From Vreelandella halophila (GTDB taxonomy: Bacteria > Pseudomonadota > Gammaproteobacteria > Pseudomonadales > Oleiphilaceae), in the NCBI RefSeq assembly GCF_019903425.1, contig NZ_JACHUZ010000013.1, forward strand, positions 438,087 to 502,086: a DNA stretch of 64,000 bases. The letters run 5' to 3'. A program made the translations under genes and the position numbers. Positions 49,956-59,038 of the stretch are shown in pieces (the stretch's first letter is position 1; every line of letters begins with the position of its first letter). The notes under the pieces are model-generated. The model did no database searches and was not told the DNA's origin. It saw only the letters and a program-made list of their open reading frames with translations.

Positions 49956-50651
49956 TCAGGCCTCCAGGATGGCGTCCGCGGGTTCCTGTTCATCCCGGGC
50001 CAGGGGCTGATTCCGGGCTTCCGACTCCGGGGCGATTGGCTGGGCCATACGGGCCTCCCCGGGCACCACCCGCAGCCGCAGCCGCTGCTCACGGACTTGC
50101 CCCGCAACGCTGCCGCGCACAACCAGTGTCCAGTAGTGATGACAGTGCCATTCCGCCTCACTCAGCTCCGGTCTTGGCTCCGTGGCGGGCAGTGACACCG
50201 GTGGCTCAAAGCGGAAGGCAAGACAGTGCGACTCCGGGAAGGCCGGCCGGGTCTCCCACCACACCCAGTCACGGCGATGGGAAACGGTCTGGTGACCGGC
50301 CTTCTCACACAGGCGGGTGCAGACCAGGGTGACTTCGGGGTCGACCGGGAGGGTGGTGCCCTCTTCCGGATGGAGCCGGCCACCCACATCCCCACCCAGT
50401 GAACCGGGCGCAGGGTCAGTCTCAAGCCGGAGGGACAGCGGTTCGGGCGCCCCGGGGCGGGCAAGCCAGGCCCGCCAGCCACAGAATGCGGCCCCCACGA
50501 GGGTCACAATCCCAGGTACAGGGTTGTATGCCAGTGCCGCAACCCCCATAACTGTAATCAGCAGGGCCATAACCAGCCAGGCGCGGTAAAGGCGCTGCTC
50601 GGGAGTGTGCGACAAATCCTCATCTCCTGGGGCGGGGTAACACGCTGTCAC
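49956..50651 (-). CDS. Hypothetical membrane protein
   Basis: This 231-residue protein has two close N-terminal membrane helices (about residues 25-43 and 46-64, ALLITVMGVAALAYNPVPGIVTLVGAAF), then a soluble domain with Trp-rich and Cys/His elements (RRDWVWWETRPAFPESHCLAF, EWHCHHYWTLVVRG). It is not a family I recognise. The start is uncertain: GTG at 50651, or a TTG 12 codons later with GGAG upstream. It is upstream of, and co-oriented with, the DUF294 gene (74 bp gap). Confidence 0.65.
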   Translation of the reverse strand: MTACYPAPGDEDLSHTPEQRLYRAWLVMALLITVMGVAALAYNPVPGIVTLVGAAFCGWRAWLARPGAPEPLSLRLETDPAPGSLGGDVGGRLHPEEGTTLPVDPEVTLVCTRLCEKAGHQTVSHRRDWVWWETRPAFPESHCLAFRFEPPVSLPATEPRPELSEAEWHCHHYWTLVVRGSVAGQVREQRLRLRVVPGEARMAQPIAPESEARNQPLARDEQEPADAILEA

Positions 50652-50762
50652 TATGCCACACTGGTTGTTCCCGCTGAACGGGGGTCGAGATTCCCTGCCA
50701 AAGCGTCTATTCTAAGGGCAGGTCCTGTTGAATGACCTGACCCGAATCCAAGGGAGGTGCCC

Positions 50763-51314
50763 GTGACCGATCTCATGCACGACGCCATCACCATTGCCCA
50801 TGCCGGCATTCTCGGGGAATACGACGTACCACCGACCGCGGTGGTGCTGGGCGATGGCAACAACGTCCAGCTCGTACTCGGCGGCCTGCCGGAGGACGCG
50901 GAAAACGAGGAATGGCAGAACGCCCTTCGCACGGTACGAGAAGAGATGGACGCCCCGGCGGTCATGCTCTACTTCTCTGCCTGGACCACCATCCAGCGCG
51001 ACGGCGAGGATGAATCCCTGGACACGCTGATCGTCCAGATCGGCACACCCGGCTGCCTGTACTTTCGTGCCTACGAGCAGATCCGCGAGCCCCGCATGGG
51101 GGTCGTCACCGGTCTCAGAGAACTGACCCACCTGCGCGATGAGGCGGATCCCGGCAAGGACACGCCCATGCAGCCGAGCCTGGGCGACGTCTTTGCGCCG
51201 GCCACGGACTCCTTCCGTGAATCCAGCACCTATCTGGACATTATCGATACGGTAACGGAAAAGCTCGATGAGAAGGCACCGCTGACCGGCGACAGCCGCA
51301 CCCATCTGCACTGA
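50763..51314 (+). CDS. Hypothetical cytoplasmic protein
   Basis: This 183-residue soluble acidic protein is of unknown family. It has an alternating beta/alpha pattern in the first 110 residues (TAVVLGDGNNVQLVLGGL, APAVMLYFSAWTTIQRDGEDESLDTLIVQIGTPGCLYF) and an acidic linker tail. No catalytic motif is recognised. The GTG at 50763 is favoured because GGGAGG lies 6 bp upstream; the GTG at 50757 overlaps that site. It stands just upstream of the Fur-box-headed TonB operon, with 150 bp between. Confidence 0.65.
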   Translation: MTDLMHDAITIAHAGILGEYDVPPTAVVLGDGNNVQLVLGGLPEDAENEEWQNALRTVREEMDAPAVMLYFSAWTTIQRDGEDESLDTLIVQIGTPGCLYFRAYEQIREPRMGVVTGLRELTHLRDEADPGKDTPMQPSLGDVFAPATDSFRESSTYLDIIDTVTEKLDEKAPLTGDSRTHLH

Positions 51315-51394
51315 CAGCCCGCGACGGCCAATAGCCACACCCGGTCTCCCAGGGACCGGGTTTCTGCATTCCGCACAACAGCTCTTCACTTTTT

Positions 51395-51415
51395 GAATGA
51401 TAATGTTTATCATTC
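51395..51415 (+). promoter_or_regulatory. Fur box before the exbB-exbD-exbD-tonB operon
   Basis: GAATGATAA (51395-51403), TGT, TTATCATTC (51407-51415) is a perfect 9-3-9 inverted repeat that matches the Fur consensus half-site ATGATAAT closely. It implies iron repression of the TonB energising system. Confidence 0.85.
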
Positions 51416-51459
51416 GAACATCGCTTCGCGGATTATACCCAGAGGGGCTGGCAACGCTT

Positions 51460-52206
51460 ATGAGTCTTACCACACCTGATTCCGGGAATCTGCTCGCCCC
51501 GGTTACCGAACTCCTGGCCATGGGTGGTCCCGTCATGGGCGTACTCCTGGCCATTTCCGTGCTCGGGCTGGGCACGGCCTTCTACACACTGGTGGTGAGC
51601 CTGCTGCAGGCGCCCCGGCTCAACCGCCGCATCCGGGCCGGCGTCGACCAGTGGTGTGACGGCGATGACGCCGCCGCCCGGCGCAGCCTCAGCGGTCAGC
51701 GCAATCCCCTTGCCGGGTTGCTGGCGTTTGTCATGCACCGCCGCAGCCAGGGCGAGACGGAAGACAGCCTGCGCGATGAAGTCGCCCGCCGTGCCCAGCG
51801 ACTTCTTCTGCCCTTTGAATCACCCCTGAAGATCCTTGAGGTGATTGCGGCCCTGGCGCCGCTGATCGGCCTTCTCGGCACCGTGATGGGTATGATGACG
51901 GCCTTTGACGCCATGGCCAACGCCCAGGGCCAGGCGGACCCCGCGGAGCTCAGTGGCGGCATCTATGAGGCCCTGTCCACGACCGCAACCGGCTTGGCCA
52001 TTGCCATTCCCTTCGCCGCCATTGCCGCCTGGATGGAGTTCCGGATGCGGCGCATGCAGCAGCAGATCAACGACCTGCTGGTCCGGATCTTCCGGCGCGA
52101 GGTACCGGGCAACCAGCCCCGCGAGGCGGTTACCGCCACCACCGGAGCCCAGCAGCACAGCGACGATCACAGGCCCGAAAACACCCAGCGCCATGCAATG
52201 GCTTGA
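51460..52206 (+). CDS. exbB: ExbB/TolQ/MotA-family proton channel
   Basis: This 248-residue inner-membrane protein of the proton-channel family powers TonB with ExbD. It has three membrane helices (about residues 23-48, 128-150 and 170-192). The conserved pore segments IAALAPLIGLLGTVMGMMTAF and YEALSTTATGLAIAIPFAAIAAW carry the channel-lining Thr residues. The hydrophilic tail (about 45 residues, His- and Gln-rich) is longer than typical. The ATG at 51460 is chosen from conservation; the ribosome site is weak. It is the first gene of the iron-controlled operon and overlaps exbD by 14 bp. Confidence 0.9.
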   Translation: MSLTTPDSGNLLAPVTELLAMGGPVMGVLLAISVLGLGTAFYTLVVSLLQAPRLNRRIRAGVDQWCDGDDAAARRSLSGQRNPLAGLLAFVMHRRSQGETEDSLRDEVARRAQRLLLPFESPLKILEVIAALAPLIGLLGTVMGMMTAFDAMANAQGQADPAELSGGIYEALSTTATGLAIAIPFAAIAAWMEFRMRRMQQQINDLLVRIFRREVPGNQPREAVTATTGAQQHSDDHRPENTQRHAMA

Positions 52207-52597
52207 GCCCCGACCCAGTCGGCGTGTGCCCATCCGGCTCACGCCGCTGATTGATGTGGTCTTCATCCTGTTGCTGTTCTTCATGCTCACCTCCCGCATG
52301 GAGCCGGTTGGCATGCTGCAGCTGGATACGCCGGCGCCGGATGCCGGTGGCGAGGCCTCGGACGAGACGCCCGCCCGGCTGCACCTGACGAAGGACGGGC
52401 TTGAGTGGAATGGAGAACCCCTGGAGGAACCGGCGCTGACGGACAGAATCCGGGGCTACGATGGCAAGCGCCTCGAGATCAGCACCGGCGATGACGTCGC
52501 CCTGGGGCGTTTCACCCACTGGCTGGGCGTTGCCGATGACGCGGGTGTCAGCGCCAGCTGGGAACGTGATGCAGGTCAAACCCCGGACGCCCCATGA
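52193..52597 (+). CDS. exbD: ExbD, canonical (with proton-carrying Asp)
   Basis: This 134-residue protein has one membrane helix (RLTPLIDVVFILLLFFML, about residues 15-33) holding Asp21, the residue that carries protons in ExbD/TolR/MotB. A periplasmic domain follows. The ATG at 52193 lies within the end of exbB (14 bp overlap). It overlaps the second exbD gene by 4 bp. It forms the ExbB-ExbD motor for TonB. Confidence 0.9.
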   Translation: MQWLEPRPSRRVPIRLTPLIDVVFILLLFFMLTSRMEPVGMLQLDTPAPDAGGEASDETPARLHLTKDGLEWNGEPLEEPALTDRIRGYDGKRLEISTGDDVALGRFTHWLGVADDAGVSASWERDAGQTPDAP

Positions 52598-53006
52598 AAC
52601 AGCAACAGACGTTTTTCCCCGAATCCGACAATGACCCCTCGCTAACCGAAAAGCTCGAGGAAGGCCTGCTGCCGCTGATCAACGTGGTCTTCCTGCTGCT
52701 GCTGTTCTTCCTGATCGCGGGGATCGTCCTGCAGGACCAGCTGCCGGCGTTACCGGATACCGCCAACGGCCGCGATGAACGCCGCCCGGACATGGACCTG
52801 GTGGTGGAAGCGGACGGTAATCTACGCTTTGACGGCTCGCCCATTGAACGGAACGCACTGGGTGAGAAGCTGCCCGAGTACAACGAATCCGATCGGCTGC
52901 GACTGGGCGTGGACGAACAGCTTTCCATGTCGGAGCTTGAGAGCCTGTTCCAGACCCTGGACGAAGCCGGTCACCCCCAGGTCATCCTGCTGACGGACCC
53001 GGGCCA

Positions 53007-53010
<4 letters not shown>
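52594..53010 (+). CDS. Second ExbD paralogue with Asn in place of the proton-carrying Asp
   Basis: This 138-residue ExbD-like protein has a membrane helix LLPLINVVFLLLLFFLIAG (about residues 25-43) in which the position of the essential Asp is Asn30 (codon AAC). A periplasmic domain follows, with the ExbD/TolR-like ending SELESLFQTLDEAGHPQVILLTDP. It is translationally coupled on both sides (4 bp overlaps with exbD and tonB). Since ExbD works as a dimer inside the ExbB pentamer, this copy may pair with the canonical one to give an asymmetric motor with one protonatable Asp. Loss of function is the alternative, but the rest is well preserved. Confidence 0.88.
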
Positions 53011-53774
<764 letters not shown>

Positions 53775-53970
53775 CAGGTGCGCCCCTTTCACCCAGCTGG
53801 CGCTGACGCCAGTTAACCGGCCTCGTACTGATCGGCAATGCGGGCGCCACAGCCACCGCAGGATCGGAATCAGAGTCCGGCATGGCCGTGGTGATCCCAT
53901 GCAGCCCCATGATCACGGCTCCAAGAACTGCCAGTGCCGTGCCACTGGCCCTGGTGCCCTCATGCCCCGG

Positions 53971-54696
53971 TCAGATGCTGAAGGCGGCCCGGAAACCGCT
54001 GACCCATTCGGGAACCCCTTCGGTCGCAGGTTTTCGGATCACCCGGGCACCGGGCAGGTGCAGGCGGGCATCCGGGTCCACCACGCTGATCGGCACCCCC
54101 GGTTCCACGAACTGGACCAGCGAGGCGGCCGGGTAGACGTTCAGTGACGAGCCCACAACCAGCAGATGGTCCGCGCGGCTGACCAGTTCCGCCGCCTGCT
54201 CCATGGCCGGCACCGCCTCGCCAAACCAGACCACGTTCGGGCGCATGGGGTGGCCCCGGCTGCAGGTGAGATCCGGACTCAGGTCCCGCTCTCCCAGCTC
54301 CATCACCTCTTCCGGGTCCACCGCACTGCGGGCCTCCATAATGCTGCCGTGGAGATGCAGCACATGGGAGGAGCCGGCCCGCTCGTGGAGGTTGTCCACG
54401 TTCTGTGTCACCACGCTGACCCGGCAACGGCTCTCCAGGTTCACCAGGGCCTCATGCGCGGCATTCGGTCTGGCCGCCAGCACTTGGTGACGACGGTGGT
54501 TGTAGAAGTCCCGTACCAGTTCCGGGTTACGCGCCCAGGCCTCGGGCGTGGCCACATCTTCAATGGCCACCTGCTCCCAGAGCCCGCCCGCGTCGCGGAA
54601 CGTGGAAAGGCCGCTTTCGGCGCTGATGCCGGCGCCGGTGAGAACCACCACGTGCTCGGTGAGCCGGAAGGATGCGTCATTGCCTGTGCGCCACAT
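53971..54696 (-). CDS. cobB: Sirtuin (CobB/SIRT5-like NAD-dependent deacylase) with reduced zinc site
   Basis: This 241-residue Sir2-fold enzyme shows LTGAGISAESGLSTFRDAGGLW, TQNVDNLHERAGSSHVLHLHGS (catalytic His), VVWFGEAVP and LLVVGSSLNVYP. The YNHR in VRDFYNHRRHQ matches the Tyr-x-x-Arg pair that lets class III sirtuins remove succinyl groups. The zinc ribbon, usually two CxxC pairs, is nearly gone: only one Cys remains (LTCSRGHPMRP). AGGAGG lies about 5 bp before the ATG at 54696. It regulates protein acylation in the cytoplasm. Whether folding survives without zinc is open, but the sequence is otherwise complete. Confidence 0.9.
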   Translation of the reverse strand: MWRTGNDASFRLTEHVVVLTGAGISAESGLSTFRDAGGLWEQVAIEDVATPEAWARNPELVRDFYNHRRHQVLAARPNAAHEALVNLESRCRVSVVTQNVDNLHERAGSSHVLHLHGSIMEARSAVDPEEVMELGERDLSPDLTCSRGHPMRPNVVWFGEAVPAMEQAAELVSRADHLLVVGSSLNVYPAASLVQFVEPGVPISVVDPDARLHLPGARVIRKPATEGVPEWVSGFRAAFSI

Positions 54697-54847
54697 GTCA
54701 CCTCCTGATTCGTGCTGGATGGGGTTATCCGCCAATGATGCCTGAGCCAGCGGCCCGGTAAAGTCCCATTACGGGTAATGCGAATGAGGTAAACATTGGT
54801 TCACCTGCTATTTTGAAGAGTATCAATTTTCCCCAGAGGTATCAGGC

Positions 54848-56431
54848 ATGCGGCAAAACCTTCCAGTTACCGACAGAGAAGTACCGGTAAAGGAAGACCG
54901 GCCCCTGATCTCCGCCACCAATGACCGGGGCGTGATCGAGTTCGTTAACGAGGCCTTTGTGGAAGTCAGCGGTTTCACTGAGGACGAACTGATCGGTCAG
55001 CCCCACAACCTCATACGGCACCCGGACATGCCGCCGATGGTTTTCGAGCACATGTGGGGCCACCTCAAGGCGGGCAAGCCCTGGATGGGGCTGGTGAAGA
55101 ACCGCTGCAAGAATGGCGACTTCTACTGGGTCAGCGCCTATGTGACGCCCATCCGCCGTGATGGCCGGATCGTGGGGTTCGAGTCGGTACGCGCCAAACC
55201 GGAGCGTGACTGGGTGGAGCGGGCAAGCCGCGTCTATGCCCGCCTCAATGCAGGCAAGCGTGCCGCACCCATCAGCCTTGAAATCAAGGCCCTGGCCATG
55301 CAGAACCTGCCATTGGCGCTGGTTGCCGGGGCCGCACTGGCACCACTGGCAATCGGGTTGAGCCCGGGCGTAGTGGCCGGCACCACCCTCGCCGGACTCG
55401 CCGCTGGTGGTGCCTGGAACCGCCAACGCCTGCAGCAGCGCCTGAAGCAGACGCTGGCGCTGCGGCCCGATGCCTTTGCGGACCCGCTTGTGGCCACAAC
55501 CTACTCTCCCCGCGGCAGCGGCCTGCGCGAGCTGGACATGCTGATGATCAGTGAAAAGGCCAGGCTGATCACCGTCCTCGAGCGCATGGAAAACCTGGCC
55601 GGGCAGCTCTCCGCCAAGGCGGCCCAGGGCCACCAGCTGATGCAGACCAGCCGCGACCAGATCCGCAACCAGCGCGGCGAGACGGACCAGACCGCCTCGG
55701 CCATCAACGAGATGACGGCCTCCATCAGCGAGGTTTCCCAGAGCGTGGGCCAGGCCGCGCAGCAGGCGGACGAGGCCAATACGGCAACCGGCGAGATCAC
55801 ACGCATTGCGGGCGAGAACTCCCGCGTCATCGGCGAGCTCACCGGCAGTGTCGACAACGTGGCGCAGACGGTGAACCAGCTGGGTGAGGCCACTGATGAG
55901 ATCGGCTCCGCCGCCCAGCTGATCACGGACATCGCGGACCAGACCAACCTGCTGGCACTGAACGCGGCCATCGAGGCCGCCCGCGCTGGCGAGGCCGGGC
56001 GCGGCTTTGCCGTGGTCGCGGACGAGGTGCGCAATCTGGCCAGCCGTACCCGCGAATCCACGGACCGCATCCACCAGATCATCGACAACTTCAAGCAGCA
56101 GGTCCAGGCGTCCCTGGAGGCCACGGAAAACAGCCGCAGCATGGCCCAGCAAGGGCTTGATGCGGTTCAGGACACCGAGACCAAGGTTCAGGAGGTGGCG
56201 GGTTACATCGACACCATCGCTTCCCAGACCATGCAGATGGCCTCCGCGGTTGAAGAGCAGAGCCAGGTGGCGGACCAGATCAATCAACAGATCACACGCA
56301 TCGCCGAGCTGGCGGACCAGACCACCGGGCAGGCGGACCAGACCGCAGAGGTCAGCTCCGCCGTGGAAGGGCTGGCCGAGGATCTGCACGTACTGGTGGA
56401 CCGCTTCAGATCCGGCCAGGACCAGAGCTGA
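54848..56431 (+). CDS. aer: Aer-type PAS chemoreceptor (aerotaxis)
   Basis: This 527-residue receptor has an N-terminal PAS domain (residues 15-125: [45 protein letters not shown]) of the FAD-binding Aer type. A hydrophobic hairpin membrane segment (about residues 153-183) comes next, with no periplasmic domain. The signalling domain with tip [38 protein letters not shown] follows. It senses redox state or oxygen and signals to CheA. AGAGG lies upstream of the ATG. A palindrome CATTAC-gg-GTAATG (54767-54780) sits in the leader. It is the third chemoreceptor in this window. Confidence 0.92.
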   Translation: MRQNLPVTDREVPVKEDRPLISATNDRGVIEFVNEAFVEVSGFTEDELIGQPHNLIRHPDMPPMVFEHMWGHLKAGKPWMGLVKNRCKNGDFYWVSAYVTPIRRDGRIVGFESVRAKPERDWVERASRVYARLNAGKRAAPISLEIKALAMQNLPLALVAGAALAPLAIGLSPGVVAGTTLAGLAAGGAWNRQRLQQRLKQTLALRPDAFADPLVATTYSPRGSGLRELDMLMISEKARLITVLERMENLAGQLSAKAAQGHQLMQTSRDQIRNQRGETDQTASAINEMTASISEVSQSVGQAAQQADEANTATGEITRIAGENSRVIGELTGSVDNVAQTVNQLGEATDEIGSAAQLITDIADQTNLLALNAAIEAARAGEAGRGFAVVADEVRNLASRTRESTDRIHQIIDNFKQQVQASLEATENSRSMAQQGLDAVQDTETKVQEVAGYIDTIASQTMQMASAVEEQSQVADQINQQITRIAELADQTTGQADQTAEVSSAVEGLAEDLHVLVDRFRSGQDQS

Positions 56432-56507
56432 CAGAGAACGCCCGAGATTGGTTCCCTCCGGCGCGGGATGCGCCCATAATGGATTCGTCCGAAGGGAGGC
56501 TCAACCG

Positions 56508-57047
56508 ATGGCAACTGTATTCAAGACGGTCACACTGGCTATTCTGCTGACGCTGATCACTGGCTGTGCTCGTTACGCCGTCACGGATTTCGACGGCAAA
56601 GCCGGTTTCGACCGCTACAACAGCTACCGCTTTGCCGAACGTGATGACGATGCCGTTCAGGGTCTGGATGCCGCACGCATAGAACGGGCCCTGCAGCAGG
56701 CACTGACCGGAGAGGGCTTCACCCAGAAGGATGCGGAACCCGACATTCTGGTTCGGTACCGGATTGAGGACGAGGTACGCACCGAGTCACGCGGGCCGAG
56801 CGTGGGCCTTGGATTCGGATTCGGACGCAGCCCCTTCACCTTCGGCATGGCCCACAGCCCGGTTCAGACCCGCGAAATACGTGAAGGCCAGCTGGTGGTG
56901 GAGATGGTCGACCCCACCATTGAGCAGGTGGTCTGGGAAGGCCGGGGACGGCGCTACCTGAGCGAAAATCAGGATCGCGAGGAGCGTACCAAGCTGATCG
57001 ACCAGGTCATTGAGGCCATGTTCGAGCAGTACCCACCTCAGCCCTGA
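56508..57047 (+). CDS. DUF4136 lipoprotein
   Basis: This 179-residue lipoprotein has lipobox LITGC (Cys20) and a DUF4136 domain (about residues 35-175: FDRYNSYRFAERDDDAVQGLDAARIERALQQALTGEGF, then PDILVRYRI, then VWEGRGRRYL). A Gly/Phe-rich loop (GPSVGLGFGFGRSPFTFG) is typical of the family. It is likely outer-membrane or periplasmic; function unknown. AAGGGAGG precedes the ATG at 56508. Its end overlaps the convergent GGDEF-EAL gene by 41 bp. Confidence 0.9.
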   Translation: MATVFKTVTLAILLTLITGCARYAVTDFDGKAGFDRYNSYRFAERDDDAVQGLDAARIERALQQALTGEGFTQKDAEPDILVRYRIEDEVRTESRGPSVGLGFGFGRSPFTFGMAHSPVQTREIREGQLVVEMVDPTIEQVVWEGRGRRYLSENQDREERTKLIDQVIEAMFEQYPPQP

Positions 57048-59016
57048 TCGTGCCCAGCCGCGCCATCAGGGTCTCGAAGCCTGCCAGCGGCATGGGGCGG
57101 GCCAGCAGGAACCCCTGGATCCAGTCACAGCCAGCGTGCTCCAGGATGGCCCGCTGTGCTTCCGTCTCCACCCCTTCACCGATAACGCTGATACCCAGTG
57201 TATGGGAAAGCTGAATGATGCCTTCCACTAGGTGGCGGTCCCGCTCACTCTCTGCGATCGGGTCCACAAAGCTCTTATCGATCTTGAGAATATCCGGTGC
57301 GAATTCACGCAGGTAGTTCAGGCTGGAATAGCGTACGCCGAAGTCATCGATGGCGATCTTCACTCCGATGTTGCGCAGCCCCGCAAACAGGCGGCGCGAA
57401 TAGGCCGGTTCCTCCATCAAGGAGCTCTCGGTCAGCTCCAGCTCCAGCATGCCTTCCGGTACATTCCAGGCCTCCATCAGCCGCCGCGTTTCCGTCAGCA
57501 GGTGTTCATCCTGGAGCTGGCGCGCCGACACATTGACCGCCAGCACGAAATGGTCCGGCAGCCCGCGTCCGAGCCACTCGTGGATACAACGGCAGGCCTT
57601 TTCGATCACCCGCACCCCCACAGCCACAATGAGGCCCGTCTCCTCAAGCAGGGGAATGAACTCCCCCGGCGAGATCATGCCATGCTCCGGGTGCTGCCAG
57701 CGCAGCAGGCACTCGACACCATCCATCCGGGTACCCTGGGCATTGAACTGGGGCTGGTAGTGCAGTTCGAACTCCCGGTTCTCCACCGCCCGGTGGATGT
57801 CCGCCTCGAGTCGCAGGCGTTCGGTACTGGCGGGATTGTCACTCTCGTCGAAATAGGACCAGTTGTTACGGCCATGGCGTTTGGCACTGTACATGGCCAC
57901 ATCCGCGCTGCGGGTGAGGCTTTCCGCATCGCGTCCATCCCGTGGGAAAAGCGCCACACCGACGCTGAGGGTCAGGAAGGAATCCTCCCCCTGGAGCCGG
58001 TAGGGACGTGAAAGGTCATTGATGATCCCGCGCACGACGGTTTCACGCTGCTCCGTATCCTGTCGGCGGGAAAGCAGGACCGCGAATTCGTCACCGCCCA
58101 GCCTGGCCAGGAACCCCCGCCCTTCGACCACGTTCAGGAGCCGCCGAGCCACCTGGCGCAGCAGTTCGTCACCCGCGCTGTGACCCAGTGAGTCATTGAC
58201 GTACTTGAAACGGTCCAGATCCAGAAACAGCAGGGAGAACGCCAGCTCGTTGCGGCTGGCATCCTGGCACTGCTGCTCCAGCCGTTCATGGAAGAGGTAA
58301 CGGTTGGGCAGGCCCGTGAGGCGGTCGTAGTAGGCGGCTTCGTAAAGGGCTTCCTGCTGGTGGTGCTGCTCGGTGATGTTTTCCGTTACCCCGACCATCC
58401 GGACCAGCTCACCCTGTTCGCCGCAAATCGGGTAGGCACGGTCCTCAACCCACAGCCAGGTTCCATCGGCATGCTGGACGCGGTACTGCTGGGTGATGCT
58501 CTTACAGCTCCGGATGATGTGTTCCAGGGTACCGGTGACCCGTTCACTGTCCTGGGGATGGACGGTTCGCAGCCACAGGCCTCGATCCTCGAGCAGGCGC
58601 TCCGACGACAGTCCCAATATGGATTCGACCGCCGGAGACACATAGCTCAGGCACTGACGCTCCGGATCCCATATCCAGAATACTTCCGGAATGTACTCCG
58701 CCATCTCCTGGAAGCGCATCTCGCGCTCCGCCGCCTCACGGCTGATGCCGGCGATGGCCGCGTAGAGGCTCCGCATGGCCAGGTACAGGAACATCCCCGT
58801 CAGGCCTATGTAGAAGAACCCTTTCCAGGTCTGCAGCTGGCTGGCCCTGGCCGGGTCCTCTACCAGGGTGGCCAGCCACATGTCACTGAACATGATCCAG
58901 CTGGTTCCAAAAAGGACATACAGGGCCACGATCAGCAAAGGCCCCCGCCGCAGCAGCACGGGCCAGTGGTGACGGATGTCGTTACTTCGGCTCAGGGAAC
59001 CGGACTGCTTTGCCAT
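57007..59016 (-). CDS. PAS-GGDEF-EAL cyclic-di-GMP protein
   Basis: This 669-residue inner-membrane protein has two N-terminal helices (about residues 25-45 and 65-86) and a PAS domain (about 100-220, with VSPAVESILGLSSERLLEDRG and a WLWVEDRAYPI PAC motif). The GGDEF domain is intact (LARLGGDEFAVLLSRR), and the EAL domain has GVECLLRW (ECL for EAL) but keeps the metal and catalytic residues: VNVSARQL, ELTESSLM, IDDFG, LKIDKSFV and GEGVET. Both cyclase and phosphodiesterase activity are possible. GGAG lies 8 bp before the ATG at 59016. It is followed by, and may be cotranscribed from, the upstream nuclease gene (22 bp gap). Confidence 0.92.
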   Translation of the reverse strand: MAKQSGSLSRSNDIRHHWPVLLRRGPLLIVALYVLFGTSWIMFSDMWLATLVEDPARASQLQTWKGFFYIGLTGMFLYLAMRSLYAAIAGISREAAEREMRFQEMAEYIPEVFWIWDPERQCLSYVSPAVESILGLSSERLLEDRGLWLRTVHPQDSERVTGTLEHIIRSCKSITQQYRVQHADGTWLWVEDRAYPICGEQGELVRMVGVTENITEQHHQQEALYEAAYYDRLTGLPNRYLFHERLEQQCQDASRNELAFSLLFLDLDRFKYVNDSLGHSAGDELLRQVARRLLNVVEGRGFLARLGGDEFAVLLSRRQDTEQRETVVRGIINDLSRPYRLQGEDSFLTLSVGVALFPRDGRDAESLTRSADVAMYSAKRHGRNNWSYFDESDNPASTERLRLEADIHRAVENREFELHYQPQFNAQGTRMDGVECLLRWQHPEHGMISPGEFIPLLEETGLIVAVGVRVIEKACRCIHEWLGRGLPDHFVLAVNVSARQLQDEHLLTETRRLMEAWNVPEGMLELELTESSLMEEPAYSRRLFAGLRNIGVKIAIDDFGVRYSSLNYLREFAPDILKIDKSFVDPIAESERDRHLVEGIIQLSHTLGISVIGEGVETEAQRAILEHAGCDWIQGFLLARPMPLAGFETLMARLGTIRAEVGTARTWPQ

Positions 59017-59038
59017 CAACGCACTCCAGCGTCATTGC

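Noticed and set aside
54755-54790. Sigma-28 flagellar promoter before aer
   Set aside because: A TAAA and a distant CGA can be found, but the GCCGATAA element is poorly matched.
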